Part shown: positions 43,835 through 54,899 of the stretch, piece by piece
Layout of the letters: each line of letters starts with the position of its first letter
How positions within the stretch are numbered: the first letter of the stretch is position 1
Assembly (NCBI GenBank): GCA_015152465.1
Contig: SUTX01000007.1
Location: forward strand, 17,355 to 81,354
Length of the DNA: 64,000 nucleotides
From: Cyanobacteria bacterium SIG31
GTDB taxonomy: Bacteria > Cyanobacteriota > Vampirovibrionia > Gastranaerophilales > Gastranaerophilaceae
Reading direction: 5' to 3'
Program-made: the position numbers and the translations under genes
Notes under the pieces: generated by a model
The model's database searches: none
Seen by the model: the letters and a program-made list of their open reading frames with translations, nothing else
Told to the model about the DNA's origin: nothing

Positions 43835-45470
43835 TATTTTCCTCAAAGCGACTATAATCTGCAAAGAAGCGATAGTCTTCTATATCTTTCATTGTTGTCA
43901 TATCAGAAATTCTTGCTGCCATTTTTTTCGCTTTGGCAGAATAAGAATTTATAAACAATGTAGGTATGGTAAATAAAGAGATTATTCCAATATATTTACA
44001 AGTTGATTTAAAAACTTCGGAAGGCTTAGCGGTATTCCTTAGTGTTGAAAGATGTTTCATCCCCCAAACAGAACCAATAGTACCTAAAACAAGATTCATT
44101 GGATATTTGATAGATTCACTTGCAATAGTTACGTTATTGGAATAGTTTTGAGTATTTTTATCTATTTTGTAAAATGTTTTGAAAAGATTTTTTTGCAACC
44201 TTTTACCGTCTTTCATTTGTTCAGGTGATATTTCGATATTTTCCATAGCATTTATAATATCGTTTCCAGTCAAGCTTTCTGTTTTTTTCCAAGAAATATA
44301 TTCCTTATTGTTTTTGAAGAATTCTTTTAAAAATTTAAAAGTATTTGTTTTTTGTTTTGGTTGAATGTCAATTTCTGAATCTTCAATAGAATCTGTTTTA
44401 CGCCCGCTTATATAAATTAATTGTTCAGGGTTTTTAATTAATTCTTGCTTCGCTTTGTACCTACCAACAAGTGAAGCTCTTTTTTGTGCCCAAGTTGCAA
44501 AAAATGTTGATGTTGCCAAAAGTAAAATACCCAAGCCAGCGGGAAGAGAAGACGTTTTAAAATTTAATTTTTTTGCGATTCTTTCATAGCAAAGTGTGAA
44601 TAAAGAACCTAAAGCAAAAGATCCCGTTATTAAATTATCTGTTATTTTTTGCATCTTTTCTTCATAACTTTGAGCGTTAGTATTTATTTCTTTTATAAGA
44701 ATATTTAATAAAACCATATCTTTTTTTGCATTTTTGATTTCTTTTTCTGTTAATGGTTTTTCATAAAGAGATTTGTTTTCAGTATATTTGTTTTTAAATT
44801 GAGCTTGTTTTTTATCAAAATTTATTGTTTCTGCAACAATTTCTTTAAGATTTTTAATTTCTTTTTTTGTTATACTTTTATATTTTTGTTTTGTTTTATT
44901 CTTTTGAATCTCTTCAATATTTTCATTAAAAACCTTTTTTTGTTCATCTTCTAAAACAACGAAAATCTTTGGATTTTCAAGCTCTTTTTCCATTGTTTCA
45001 AAACGTCTTTTTCTGTATATTTTTGATTGAAAACCAGAAAGAATGTTATAAATAGGATAAGATGCTATTACTCCTAAAATTCCGCAGATTGCTGTAATTC
45101 CAACAGATACAAAGTTTTTTGATTTTGGGATTTTTTGAGTAAATTTGTCTATATTTTTTTTGACAAAACCTATTTTGCTAAAAAGATAGCCTAAAGAAGC
45201 ACCTCCTAAAGCTGCATATCCAAGTCCTAAACTGGTTGCAGTTTCAAAGGCAACGCTAATGCTGTCTGACTTTTGTGTTATGGATTTATCCATCATATCT
45301 ACAGCACTTAGAAGTATCTTTGTTCTTTGTAGATCATAATCTTTAATTGCGTCAGGATTTCTACGCAAATATTCTTGGCGTTTTGCGGCTCGCAAATCTT
45401 TGTAGTCTCGCCAAGTTAAATATTCGTTTTTATATGTTTGCGATATGTTATAAGGATTTACTTTTGTCAT
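43824..45470 (-). CDS. Multi-pass membrane protein of unknown function
   Basis: 548 residues with about six hydrophobic segments, some Gly/Ala/Ser-rich (SLGLGYAALGGASLGYL, VGITAICGILGVIASYP, LPAGLGILLLATSTFFATW). They are separated by very Lys/Glu-rich stretches, notably about 165-260, probably coiled coil. No recognised catalytic motif. The start MTKVNPYNISQTYKNEYLTW lacks a signal peptide. It resembles no named transporter. No clear ribosome site before the ATG; a TAATAT lies 6 nt upstream, weakly suggesting leaderless initiation. Confidence 0.7.
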   Translation of the reverse strand: MTKVNPYNISQTYKNEYLTWRDYKDLRAAKRQEYLRRNPDAIKDYDLQRTKILLSAVDMMDKSITQKSDSISVAFETATSLGLGYAALGGASLGYLFSKIGFVKKNIDKFTQKIPKSKNFVSVGITAICGILGVIASYPIYNILSGFQSKIYRKRRFETMEKELENPKIFVVLEDEQKKVFNENIEEIQKNKTKQKYKSITKKEIKNLKEIVAETINFDKKQAQFKNKYTENKSLYEKPLTEKEIKNAKKDMVLLNILIKEINTNAQSYEEKMQKITDNLITGSFALGSLFTLCYERIAKKLNFKTSSLPAGLGILLLATSTFFATWAQKRASLVGRYKAKQELIKNPEQLIYISGRKTDSIEDSEIDIQPKQKTNTFKFLKEFFKNNKEYISWKKTESLTGNDIINAMENIEISPEQMKDGKRLQKNLFKTFYKIDKNTQNYSNNVTIASESIKYPMNLVLGTIGSVWGMKHLSTLRNTAKPSEVFKSTCKYIGIISLFTIPTLFINSYSAKAKKMAARISDMTTMKDIEDYRFFADYSRFEENTNM

Positions 45471-45554
45471 TATAGAATATTAAACCGTATAAAAGAAAAA
45501 ATTGATATATTAAAATATTAATTTTTTGTTTATTTTTTAATGTTTTTTTGAAAA

Positions 45555-45594
45555 GAATGATTTAATGATATTAAGGTAATTAGGTAATAAATAA
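45555..45594 (+). repeat. Weak period-8 array upstream of dnaK
   Basis: GAATGATT, TAATGATA, TTAAGGTA, ATTAGGTA, ATAAATAA. Only the first unit fits the RARTGAYT consensus exactly, so membership in the octamer family is tentative. Confidence 0.35.
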
Positions 45595-45610
45595 AGAAAG
45601 GATGTTATAA

Positions 45611-47449
<1,839 letters not shown>

Positions 47450-47466
47450 TTAAACATTCTAGATAT

Positions 47467-47499
47467 AAAAGAGAGCCTTGTATTACAAGGCTCTCTTTT
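47467..47499 (+). terminator. dnaK terminator
   Basis: AAAAGAGAGCCTTGT-ATT-ACAAGGCTCTCTTTT perfect 15-bp hairpin. Confidence 0.92.
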
Positions 47500-47591
47500 G
47501 TCTAGAAATTATCCTGTAATATTACCCAATTAGTTATTGCTAGTCCTATTCAAATAAAGTTTAATATTTGAAGAAAAGAAAGGAGATTTCT

Positions 47592-48092
47592 ATGATAGAA
47601 GAGAGTACAAAACATCACTGGCTTAAAGTTGCAGCAATAGCTTTAATTGTGTTTATTGCAACATTTTTAGCTTTTTACATTGTTATGGAAATTATGTACA
47701 ACAGAATTACTGATCCAAATATTGAAATTAAAAGATTTGAAAAAATGGTAAAACAAGAGCAAAAATTTTTGCGTAAAATAGATGATAAATTTTTAGATAG
47801 TCCTTTTGAGCCCAAAATGCGTCCAATGATAGTAAACTTAGTGAGAGAAAATGAAGAATATAAAATTATTGTAGATCTTACTACGCTTGATGGTGATGAA
47901 AATGCTGTAAATGTTAGTGTAAATGATAAAATACTAACAGTTACCGGTGAATTAGATAAAAAATTTCATGGAAACGAACGGATTATTAACTTTACTCAAT
48001 CATACTACCTAGATGAACAACTTGATTTTGAAGAGATGACTAAAGAGAAAAAGGGTAACAAATACATAATAACAATCCCATTTGAAGATTAA
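47592..48092 (+). CDS. Membrane-anchored Hsp20/alpha-crystallin-like protein
   Basis: 166 residues from ATG 47592 with AAAGGAGATT 5-7 nt upstream; an upstream in-frame start at 47568 is less likely. One membrane helix at about 11-35, then a charged linker. Residues about 85-166 have the beta-strand pattern of an alpha-crystallin domain (YKIIVDLTTLDGDENAVNVSVNDKILTVTGELD ... SYYLDEQLDFEEM ... KGNKYIITIPF). Small heat-shock proteins are normally soluble, so a membrane-tethered form beside dnaK suggests holdase function at the membrane. The family call is from pattern, not a search. Confidence 0.7.
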   Translation: MIEESTKHHWLKVAAIALIVFIATFLAFYIVMEIMYNRITDPNIEIKRFEKMVKQEQKFLRKIDDKFLDSPFEPKMRPMIVNLVRENEEYKIIVDLTTLDGDENAVNVSVNDKILTVTGELDKKFHGNERIINFTQSYYLDEQLDFEEMTKEKKGNKYIITIPFED

Positions 48093-48110
48093 TGTTCTGT
48101 GTGATTAATT

Positions 48111-48140
48111 AAAGGCGAAGCTTTTAAAGCTTCGCCTTTT
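48111..48140. terminator. Bidirectional terminator
   Basis: AAAGGCGAAGCTTT / AAAGCTTCGCCTTT almost perfect palindrome with T run, between the Hsp20-like gene and convergent recN. Confidence 0.9.
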
Positions 48141-48151
48141 TAATATATTTC

Positions 48152-49795
48152 TTAACCGCTAATAAGTAAATCTGCAAATTTCAAAGAATCTTCTGATACT
48201 ATACCAGAGGCCAATTCTGCTATGGCTTGTTTTCTTGAATCTTCATTAAGAATATTGATGCTAACCATTGTTTTCTCGTCTTGTGTTTTCTTGACGTAAA
48301 AATGTCTATCTGCCTTAGATGCAATAATAGCTTGGTGAGTTATCATTATTATTTGCATAAAATTAGATAGAAGTTTAACTTCTTCTGCAACGGATTGAGA
48401 AGTTTTTCCGGAGATACCCGTGTCAATTTCGTCAAAAATTATCGTATCAATGTTATCAGCTTGTGCAAAAATGGTTTTAATTGCGAGCATGACTCTTGAA
48501 ATTTCGCCACCTGAAGCTACTTTTGCAAGAGGTTTTAATCCCTCTGAAATGTTTGTTGATATAAGAAACTCAACTTTATCAATACCATTCTGGCATAAAT
48601 CACACTGTTCGAAGCTAATTTCAAATTTAACTTTTGGAAGTTCTAATTTCTCAAGTTTTTCAATGATTTTTTGGGAGAGTTCTTTTGCGGAATCTTTTCT
48701 CTTATTAGAAATTTGTTCGGCCTGAGATAAAAGTTTGATACGAGTATTTTCAATTTCTGTAGAAAGATTTTCAATTTTTTGTGTAGAAAATTCAATATTA
48801 TCTAGCTCTTTTCTTAGTTTTTCTCCTGTTTCGAGAATCTTTTCGATGCTACCTCCGTATTTGCGTTTAAGCTTTTCTATTACAAAAAGTCTTTCTTGAA
48901 TTGCGTTTATGCGTTCAGTGTCATTTTCTAAAGATGAGGAATAATTTCTTAAGCTAGCAGAAACTTCTTTTAATATTTCAATAGCATTTAGCATCTCTGA
49001 CTCAGTGTCGCTAAGATTATTATCCATTCCAGAAGCTTTTGCTAAGTTGTTTTTTATTTGCATTAAAGCATCTAAAACGCAACCATCATCTCCAGAAAGA
49101 GACCAATATGAACTTCCGGTAAGTTCTTTTAATTTTTCTACATTTTCTAGGATGGAGAGTTCATTATTTAATTCTTCATCTTCTGTTGTAGATGTGAGCT
49201 CGGCAGTTTCTATTTCATTTACTTGGAATTTGAGAAAGTCTATTTGTTCTTCTGTTTTTTGAGAAGCATTTTTTAATTGTTCTAACTCTGCCAGCATATT
49301 TTTATATTTTTCAAAACCTTGATAAAAAAGTTCTAAATCTTGGTTTTTGATATAAGCATCTAAAAGGGCTATATGATATTTAGGTTGTAAAAAAGAATAT
49401 GTTTGATGTTGTGAATGTATGTCTAAAAAAAGCTCTCTAAAGATTTTTATAAATTCTTGATTAACTAGACAACCATTGATTCTTGATCTAGAACCACTTT
49501 GGGTTATTTCTCTTGATAAAATTATTTCATTGCCATAATTGTCTATTGCGTACTCGTCAAAAAGTTTTGTTATATCTTGTTTTTTATTAGAAAGCGTGAT
49601 TTCAATTATAGCTTTCTCGGCATCACTTTTTATGACCTCTTTGCCTACTTTTGCCCCAAAAGCAATATCAATTGCATTAATTAAAATAGATTTTCCAGCA
49701 CCTGTTTCGCCTGTAATTATATTAAGGCCGCTTGTAAAATCAAGTTCAAGTTCGTCAATTAATATGTAATTTTTAATAAGGATTTTATTTAACAT
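48152..49795 (-). CDS. recN: DNA repair protein RecN
   Basis: 547 residues. SMC-like ATPase acting in double-strand-break repair. Walker A GETGAGKS at 29-36, a long coiled coil (about 150-380), signature VASGGEISRVMLAIK and Walker B DTIIFDEIDTGISG. It overlaps the upstream TPR gene stop (TAATG), so expression is coupled. Assignment secure. Confidence 0.96.
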   Translation of the reverse strand: MLNKILIKNYILIDELELDFTSGLNIITGETGAGKSILINAIDIAFGAKVGKEVIKSDAEKAIIEITLSNKKQDITKLFDEYAIDNYGNEIILSREITQSGSRSRINGCLVNQEFIKIFRELFLDIHSQHQTYSFLQPKYHIALLDAYIKNQDLELFYQGFEKYKNMLAELEQLKNASQKTEEQIDFLKFQVNEIETAELTSTTEDEELNNELSILENVEKLKELTGSSYWSLSGDDGCVLDALMQIKNNLAKASGMDNNLSDTESEMLNAIEILKEVSASLRNYSSSLENDTERINAIQERLFVIEKLKRKYGGSIEKILETGEKLRKELDNIEFSTQKIENLSTEIENTRIKLLSQAEQISNKRKDSAKELSQKIIEKLEKLELPKVKFEISFEQCDLCQNGIDKVEFLISTNISEGLKPLAKVASGGEISRVMLAIKTIFAQADNIDTIIFDEIDTGISGKTSQSVAEEVKLLSNFMQIIMITHQAIIASKADRHFYVKKTQDEKTMVSINILNEDSRKQAIAELASGIVSEDSLKFADLLISG

Positions 49796-50793
49796 TATAA
49801 ATCTTCTTCAAAGTCTTCGTCTTCTTCGTTTTCAACATCTTCTTCAATGTCTTCATTTTCAAATTCATCATTATTCAATTTAGCACTAATTCTTGCAAAC
49901 TCTTTTTTTACTAAATCTTTTGGAAAAGTTAAGGTTAAAAGGTTGTCCATTGCGCCCTCAAGAGCATCTAAATAGTCCTCTTCTTTATTTACATATTTAT
50001 ACACTTGGGCCAAGATATAGAACAGATCCCCGTTTTCTTCTTTATCCAATCTGCTTTCAAGGATTGTTATGATTTCTTCTATTTCATTTTCTTTAATAAG
50101 GATTTTAGTAAGAAGTTTATAGGCTTCAATATCTTGATCATTGTATTGAATAGTTTTTAAAAGATAGTCTTTGGCTTCTTCTAAGTTTTCGTTTTTATAT
50201 GCAATAGCCGCTAGATTAAAATATGCCCAACTGTAATCTGGAGATATTGCAAGAACTTTTTGATAATTTTCGATTGCAAAATTTGTTAAACCATTACTTT
50301 GGTAAATATTCCCCAAATAAAAATATGCAAAGAGATCTTGAGGATTTAGTTCTACAGCCTTTTGAAAAGCGTCTGTTGCGAGGTTGTATTCGTCTTTTTT
50401 GTAGTAACATAATCCTAAATTGAAATAACAATTTCCGTCATTAAGATCATTTTTTAGTACTTGTTTAAATGCAGCAATAGCATCATCCCATTCTTCAAGT
50501 GTTACTAAAACCTCCCCAAGATTGTAATAAAAATCATCCTGAGGTGAAATTTCTATAGCTTTTTCATAGACACCTTTTGCTTTTTTAAAATCTTTTGTTT
50601 TTTCGTAAAGTATTCCAAGATTATACAAAAGTTCTTCATCTTCTGGAAAATATTTAATCAAATATTCTAAATTTGACAAAGCTTCTTCGTTAAATCCGTT
50701 ATTGGCAAGCAAAATTGATAACTCTCTTCTTGCTTGAAAGTTTGACGGATCTTCTTGTAATAAAGCTTGAAGTATTTCTATATCTGTCCCCAT
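49795..50793 (-). CDS. TPR protein with acidic C-terminal tail
   Basis: 332 residues. About seven to eight tetratricopeptide repeats spanning 5-275 (for example DGNCYFNLGLCYYKKDEYNLATDAFQKAVELNPQ). The last 25 residues are almost all Glu/Asp. Cytosolic. A protein-interaction scaffold; partners unknown, though it is co-transcribed with recN. No Shine-Dalgarno precedes the ATG. TGATATAAT lies so that the -10 ends exactly 6 nt upstream, predicting a leaderless mRNA. Confidence 0.88.
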   Translation of the reverse strand: MGTDIEILQALLQEDPSNFQARRELSILLANNGFNEEALSNLEYLIKYFPEDEELLYNLGILYEKTKDFKKAKGVYEKAIEISPQDDFYYNLGEVLVTLEEWDDAIAAFKQVLKNDLNDGNCYFNLGLCYYKKDEYNLATDAFQKAVELNPQDLFAYFYLGNIYQSNGLTNFAIENYQKVLAISPDYSWAYFNLAAIAYKNENLEEAKDYLLKTIQYNDQDIEAYKLLTKILIKENEIEEIITILESRLDKEENGDLFYILAQVYKYVNKEEDYLDALEGAMDNLLTLTFPKDLVKKEFARISAKLNNDEFENEDIEEDVENEEDEDFEEDL

Positions 50794-50799
50794 AAGAAG

Positions 50800-50808
50800 A
50801 TTATATCA
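50800..50808 (-). promoter_or_regulatory. Extended -10 (TGATATAAT) of the TPR-recN operon, leaderless
   Basis: Minus strand TGATATAAT, then 6 nt, then ATG. The extended -10 compensates for a poor -35. Confidence 0.6.
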
Positions 50809-50943
50809 TACAATTGTATTTTTAGTTTGTGTAAAGTTTTAAAGAAAAATGTTATCAAATGTAAATTTTTTTGCTTCAACTAGCAAAAAAATTTTATTAT
50901 AGGTTTTAGAACAAATGGATGGTTGATTAAACACGAAGTATGG

Positions 50944-50949
50944 TATAAT
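50944..50949 (+). promoter_or_regulatory. -10 box of the gene at 50974
   Basis: TATAAT preceded by TGG (extended -10), with GAGGT before the ATG: an ordinary leadered gene. Confidence 0.6.
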
Positions 50950-50973
50950 TGAATAAAACAAACGAGGTAAAAA

Positions 50974-51300
50974 ATGAGTGAAGTAAATGGTCCAAAAATT
51001 AGTGTAAATCAGGTAAATTATAGTGGCATTCAAAAACAATTTTCTGAGCAACCGATAACGCCGGAAGAAACGACTCCACAAATTACGGATTTTTCTGATT
51101 CAAAAGCAGAGGCTCTTGGCCGTTCAATGTTACTTAAAGGTACAGATGGGGTTAATAATGATTTAAAAGCATTGCTTGCTAATCCAGAAATCGCAGAAAA
51201 TTCAGATAAGATTTTTGAAAGTGCTTATAACGCAGCAATAGCTGCTGGTGTAGAAAATGCTTATGAAGAGGCAGCATCTGCATCGACAGTATCTATGTAA
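50974..51300 (+). CDS. Small Ala/Ser/Glu-rich protein, unknown
   Basis: 108 residues, low complexity at the N-terminus (KISVNQVNYSGIQKQF, Pro/Thr-rich middle), helical and Ala-rich at the C-terminus. No signal peptide or recognised family. A good promoter and GAGGT ribosome site argue that it is expressed. It lies 36 nt before thyX and may be co-transcribed. The N-terminus (MSEVNGPKISVNQVNYSG) has some likeness to the Asn/Ser-rich leaders of other proteins here but lacks the x-F-[G/K/R] core. Confidence 0.7.
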   Translation: MSEVNGPKISVNQVNYSGIQKQFSEQPITPEETTPQITDFSDSKAEALGRSMLLKGTDGVNNDLKALLANPEIAENSDKIFESAYNAAIAAGVENAYEEAASASTVSM

Positions 51301-51336
51301 TAAACAATAAAAGGGAAAAGGGAGATAGAAGAGAGT

Positions 51337-52032
51337 ATGGAAAACAATAATAAGCCGGTTGTGCATTTAATTTCTAAGCCGGAGAATATGCTAAAAACAA
51401 TTTATACTGCATGTAGAACTTGTTATAGTGCAGATACGCCTTATGAAATTTATAATAGTACAGATGATGAAGAAAAAATGCTTAAGCTTATTGAGCGTGT
51501 TGTGTCTTCTGGGCATTATTCTACGATTGAACATATACAAGTAACTTTTGCGATATCAAATGTTTCTCGTGCTTGTACTCATCAACTTGTAAGGCATAGA
51601 CATATGTCTTTTTCTCAAAAATCTCAAAGATATGTTAAAGAAAAAGGTCAATTTGATTATTTAATTCCACCTACAATTGCTAGAAATGAAGATTTAAAAG
51701 CAAAATTTGAAAACTTTATGGGTGAAATTTCAAAGCTATATTGTGAGTTTACAGAAGCAGGTATCCCTGCAGAAGATGCTCGTGCAGTGCTTCCAAATGC
51801 AGCTTCGACTTCAATTGTAGCAAGTTTGAACCTTAGAGAGCTTATTCATATAGCAAATTTAAGACTTTGTACAAGAGCGCAGTACGAAATTAGATGTATG
51901 GTAAAAGCTATGTGCGATGAATTAATAGCTCAAGAGCCTTGGTTAAAAGCTTATTTAGTTCCGAAATGTGAGCGTTTAGGCTACTGTGATGAAGACAAAT
52001 CTTGTGGCAGAATGCCTGTAAGAACTAAGTAA
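51337..52032 (+). CDS. thyX: Flavin-dependent thymidylate synthase
   Basis: 231 residues. It makes dTMP from dUMP using methylene-tetrahydrofolate and FAD as a tetramer. The defining motif RHRHMSFSQKSQRY is at 86-99, matching RHRxxSxxxxSxRY. The C-terminus has LNLRELIHIANLRLCTRAQYEIR, typical of ThyX. AAGGGAG upstream. It replaces classical ThyA. Confidence 0.97.
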   Translation: MENNNKPVVHLISKPENMLKTIYTACRTCYSADTPYEIYNSTDDEEKMLKLIERVVSSGHYSTIEHIQVTFAISNVSRACTHQLVRHRHMSFSQKSQRYVKEKGQFDYLIPPTIARNEDLKAKFENFMGEISKLYCEFTEAGIPAEDARAVLPNAASTSIVASLNLRELIHIANLRLCTRAQYEIRCMVKAMCDELIAQEPWLKAYLVPKCERLGYCDEDKSCGRMPVRTK

Positions 52033-52046
52033 TAGGTTTTTAGGAT

Positions 52047-52847
52047 ATGAAAAAGCTTGGCATTATTTTAACGCTTATTTTTATGGCTTTGGTTGGTGTT
52101 TATTTTTTATTATTACCTCCTAAAGACGAATTTGCATATACAGATTTGTATGATGATATTTTGAGTAGAGGTAAAATAAGAGTTGGTGTAAACACTGATT
52201 CAAAACCCTTTGGTTTTATAAACAAAAAAGGCGAAATAGTTGGATATGACGTGGACTTGGCTAAATATATTGCTCAATACATTGTAAAAAGTCCAGATAG
52301 ACTCGAAATTATACCTGTTACCCATTCAAACAGATTAATAAAAGCTTCAACAGGAGAGGTTGATATTGTTATTGCAACTTTAACAATAACTCCTCAACGA
52401 CAAGAGGTTGTCAGTTTTTCTATTCCTTATGATGCAGCAGGACAAGCTGTTCTAGTGCTTTCTAATAGTTCTATATCTTCAATGAGTGATTTAGCGGGGC
52501 AAACAGTTGGTGTTATTTTTGGAACAACCGCTGAAAAAAACATGAAGAACCTTGTTCCAACGGCAAATTTAAGAGGTTTCAGGAGCTATCAAAATGCGTA
52601 TAAAGCATTGAAAACAGGAAAAATCAATGCAATAACTTCTGACGATACTATCCTTAGTAGGTTTGCGATTGATGATTCTTCCGTCAAACTTTTACCAAAA
52701 CGTTATTCGCATGAGCCTTATGGAATTGCTTTTAGAAAAGGAGATTCTACTCTTAAACTTAAAGAAAACTTAGATTTTGCAATAAAGGATATGCAACAAA
52801 AGAATGTTATCCCACGCTTGAGAAAATATTGGGGAGTAGGCATTTAA
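52047..52847 (+). CDS. Amino-acid ABC transporter solute-binding protein (family 3)
   Basis: 266 residues. An N-terminal hydrophobic helix (about 4-23) without a clear cleavage site or lipobox Cys suggests a membrane-tethered form. The bilobal binding fold follows: GKIRVGVNTDSKPFGFINKKGEIVGYDVDLAKYIA, and DIVIATLTITPQRQEVVSFSIPY, typical of polar amino-acid binding proteins. No permease or ATPase genes are adjacent. AGGAT lies just before the ATG. It sits 15 nt after thyX. Confidence 0.9.
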   Translation: MKKLGIILTLIFMALVGVYFLLLPPKDEFAYTDLYDDILSRGKIRVGVNTDSKPFGFINKKGEIVGYDVDLAKYIAQYIVKSPDRLEIIPVTHSNRLIKASTGEVDIVIATLTITPQRQEVVSFSIPYDAAGQAVLVLSNSSISSMSDLAGQTVGVIFGTTAEKNMKNLVPTANLRGFRSYQNAYKALKTGKINAITSDDTILSRFAIDDSSVKLLPKRYSHEPYGIAFRKGDSTLKLKENLDFAIKDMQQKNVIPRLRKYWGVGI

Positions 52848-52858
52848 AAGGAAAAATT

Positions 52859-53752
52859 ATGAAAAATTATTTTGAATTGAAAATTTCTATTAACCCAGAA
52901 ATAGAAGAAATTGTATCAGATATTTGTTTTTCAAACTTTGCTTGTGAGGGCGTAGTGTTAGCTGAAGAAGATTGGAAAGATTTGGAAATGACAGCGACAA
53001 CTCGAGGCACACTAAAAGTCTTTTTAACAGAACTGGACTCTAACCCTATTGAGGTGCTTAAAACAGAAAGAGAAATTTTAAAATCTCGTGGCTTTACAGA
53101 AGAAGAACTTGGTAGCTGGGAAATTCAGTTAGATGAAAAAGAAAATCAGGACTGGTCAAAAAAATGGAAAGAAAAATGGACAGTAACACATGTTACAGAT
53201 CGTATTGCAGTTGTTCCAAGCTGGCTAAATTATGAACCTAAAGAAAACGAAATAACAATTACTTTAGATCCTGGTTGTGCGTTTGGTACTGGAACGCATC
53301 AGACAACTCAATTATGTATGAAAGCAATTGAAAAATACCTTAAAAAAGGGGACTCAATAGCAGATATTGGAACTGGTTCAGGTATTTTAGCAATTTGTGC
53401 TAAAAAATTTGGTGCAAGCACTGCTTATGGTTGTGATAATGACGAAACAGTTATTGATGTTTGTATTGAAAATGCTGAAATAAATAAAGTTGAAGATATT
53501 GTTTTTGAGCTTAATACGGCTGATAAATTAACAGAAAAATATGATTTTGTGTGTGCAAATATTTTACATAATGTTTTGGCTGAAATCATGGGTGATTTAA
53601 AAAATATAATGAAACCTCAAGCAAAAATGGTTCTCAGTGGTATTTTAGATGAAAAAAAGCCGGTTGTACTTGATGCAATACATAAACACGGCTTAAAAAT
53701 TATTGAAACAATCCATCAAGACCAATGGGTTGCCTTTGTTGTGGAAAATTAG
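52859..53752 (+). CDS. prmA: Ribosomal protein L11 methyltransferase
   Basis: 297 residues from ATG 52859 with AAGGA about 6-8 nt upstream; the frame is open 10 codons earlier but into the previous gene. PrmA methylates ribosomal protein L11 with SAM. The N-terminal L11-recognition domain (about 1-110), GCAFGTGTHQTTQLCM and the SAM loop ADIGTGSGILAICAKKFGA are present. VCANILHNVL is the family's substrate motif. It overlaps the convergent gene by 4 nt. Confidence 0.95.
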   Translation: MKNYFELKISINPEIEEIVSDICFSNFACEGVVLAEEDWKDLEMTATTRGTLKVFLTELDSNPIEVLKTEREILKSRGFTEEELGSWEIQLDEKENQDWSKKWKEKWTVTHVTDRIAVVPSWLNYEPKENEITITLDPGCAFGTGTHQTTQLCMKAIEKYLKKGDSIADIGTGSGILAICAKKFGASTAYGCDNDETVIDVCIENAEINKVEDIVFELNTADKLTEKYDFVCANILHNVLAEIMGDLKNIMKPQAKMVLSGILDEKKPVVLDAIHKHGLKIIETIHQDQWVAFVVEN

Positions 53753-54030
53753 AAACCAAATTTATATCTTCGTAATTTCATTTTTTTCCCAATAATACGA
53801 TCAAATTTGTTTCTGAAATTTATTTCACATTCTTTTAGAAGTTCTATTACGCCTGCTTCTCTACAGTTAACGCCTTTGCATAATGTATTTATCTCAGCTT
53901 TATATTGCTTTGAGATTTTTGCTTCTTTGTTGTTTGGAAGCCTAAAAAGTTTATTACTTCCACATCCTATATCTTTGTTTACTTTATTTTTTTTACCAAA
54001 ATACACATTGCTAATTGAATTTACTTGCAT
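53749..54030 (-). CDS. Small basic protein with N-terminal x-F-G-K motif
   Basis: 93 residues, pI clearly basic, two or three Cys (CGS, LCKGVNCREAG) that could form a disulfide or bind metal. It starts MQVNSISNVYFGKKNK, an example of the shared N-terminal motif (VYFGK at about 9-13). The final residues RYKFGF are aromatic. No family recognised. Its stop overlaps the prmA end. Confidence 0.65.
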   Translation of the reverse strand: MQVNSISNVYFGKKNKVNKDIGCGSNKLFRLPNNKEAKISKQYKAEINTLCKGVNCREAGVIELLKECEINFRNKFDRIIGKKMKLRRYKFGF

Positions 54031-54041
54031 ATTTTCCTTTT

Positions 54042-54404
54042 CTATTTTAATTTAAAGAGTCGTTTCCAAAATGATTTTTTAACAGGTAGTTCTTCTACTT
54101 TTTTCTCAAAAAGATGATTTATAGACATTTCACGGTATTTAGCCATTATTGCTTCTTTTTCTCTTTCAAGCCATTCGTTTAATTTTTTTTCTTTAATTTG
54201 ATATCTACTCCAAGAAATTAAACCTTTGTTAAATTCTTCCCTTAATTTATTATATTCTTGGCTCCATTGTCTACGGGCTTCATCTATCTCATACACCCAA
54301 GGGTCAAAGCTCTTGTCTCCACCCCATTCATCAGCATCACCAAAAGATATTTGTTTCTGAGCTAGATTTTTTTGAAAATAAATATTAACTGCTTGGATTT
54401 TCAT
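54042..54404 (-). CDS. Small helical protein with N-terminal ISFG motif
   Basis: 120 residues. MKIQAVNIYFQKNLAQKQISFG opens the protein; ISFG at about 19-22 fits the shared motif. The body is helical and rich in Glu/Lys/Trp/Arg, with a C-terminal basic stretch (KKSFWKRLFKLK) that could bind membrane or nucleic acid. Function unknown. It precedes the 93-residue gene by 12 nt and probably shares its transcript. AAGGAAAAAT ribosome site. Confidence 0.65.
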   Translation of the reverse strand: MKIQAVNIYFQKNLAQKQISFGDADEWGGDKSFDPWVYEIDEARRQWSQEYNKLREEFNKGLISWSRYQIKEKKLNEWLEREKEAIMAKYREMSINHLFEKKVEELPVKKSFWKRLFKLK

Positions 54405-54506
54405 ATTTTTTCCTTTCTGTTTTTTATTTCAAAACTAATAAAAATATATTTTGCTATAGCCTTTTTGTTGAATGGTTTATTTTTTACAAATTGTAATAAT
54501 ATAATT

Positions 54507-54896
54507 ATGTTTGATTTTTCTTGGTATCAAAGTTTAATACAACCACCTTTAGCTCCGCCGGCATGGTTATTTGCGCCTGTTTGGACAATATTGTATATTT
54601 CAATGGCTGTAGCACTTTTTTTATATGCAAGAAAAACAAGTTATAAAAGTAAGGCTTGGGGCTATGTTTTGTTCTTTACCCAATTATTAGTTAATTTTGC
54701 TTGGACGCCGGCATTTTTTGGAGTAAAAAATATTACGCTGGCTTTAGCAATAGTAATATTATTAGATATTTTGGTATTATTTAATATTATAGAGTTTTTT
54801 AAAGTTTCAAAAACTTCAGCGAGAATACTTATACCTTATTTTATATGGATAGTATTTGCTACATATTTGAATTTCGGAATATTATTTCTTAACTAA
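54507..54896 (+). CDS. TspO/MBR family protein
   Basis: 129 residues from ATG 54507 (the frame is open to 54372, but that stretch is not TspO-like). Five membrane helices; PPLAPPAWLFAPVWTILY is the family signature, and WAYVLFF-like and LLVNFAWTPAFFG segments follow. It is shorter than typical TspO (about 155) but nearly complete. TspO proteins bind porphyrins and other lipophilic ligands. No Shine-Dalgarno is obvious, and a TATAAT overlaps the start. Confidence 0.87.
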   Translation: MFDFSWYQSLIQPPLAPPAWLFAPVWTILYISMAVALFLYARKTSYKSKAWGYVLFFTQLLVNFAWTPAFFGVKNITLALAIVILLDILVLFNIIEFFKVSKTSARILIPYFIWIVFATYLNFGILFLN

Positions 54897-54899
54897 TCC

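Noticed and set aside
48420..49769. Plus-strand frames inside recN
   Set aside because: Complement of conserved recN coding sequence; no start signals.
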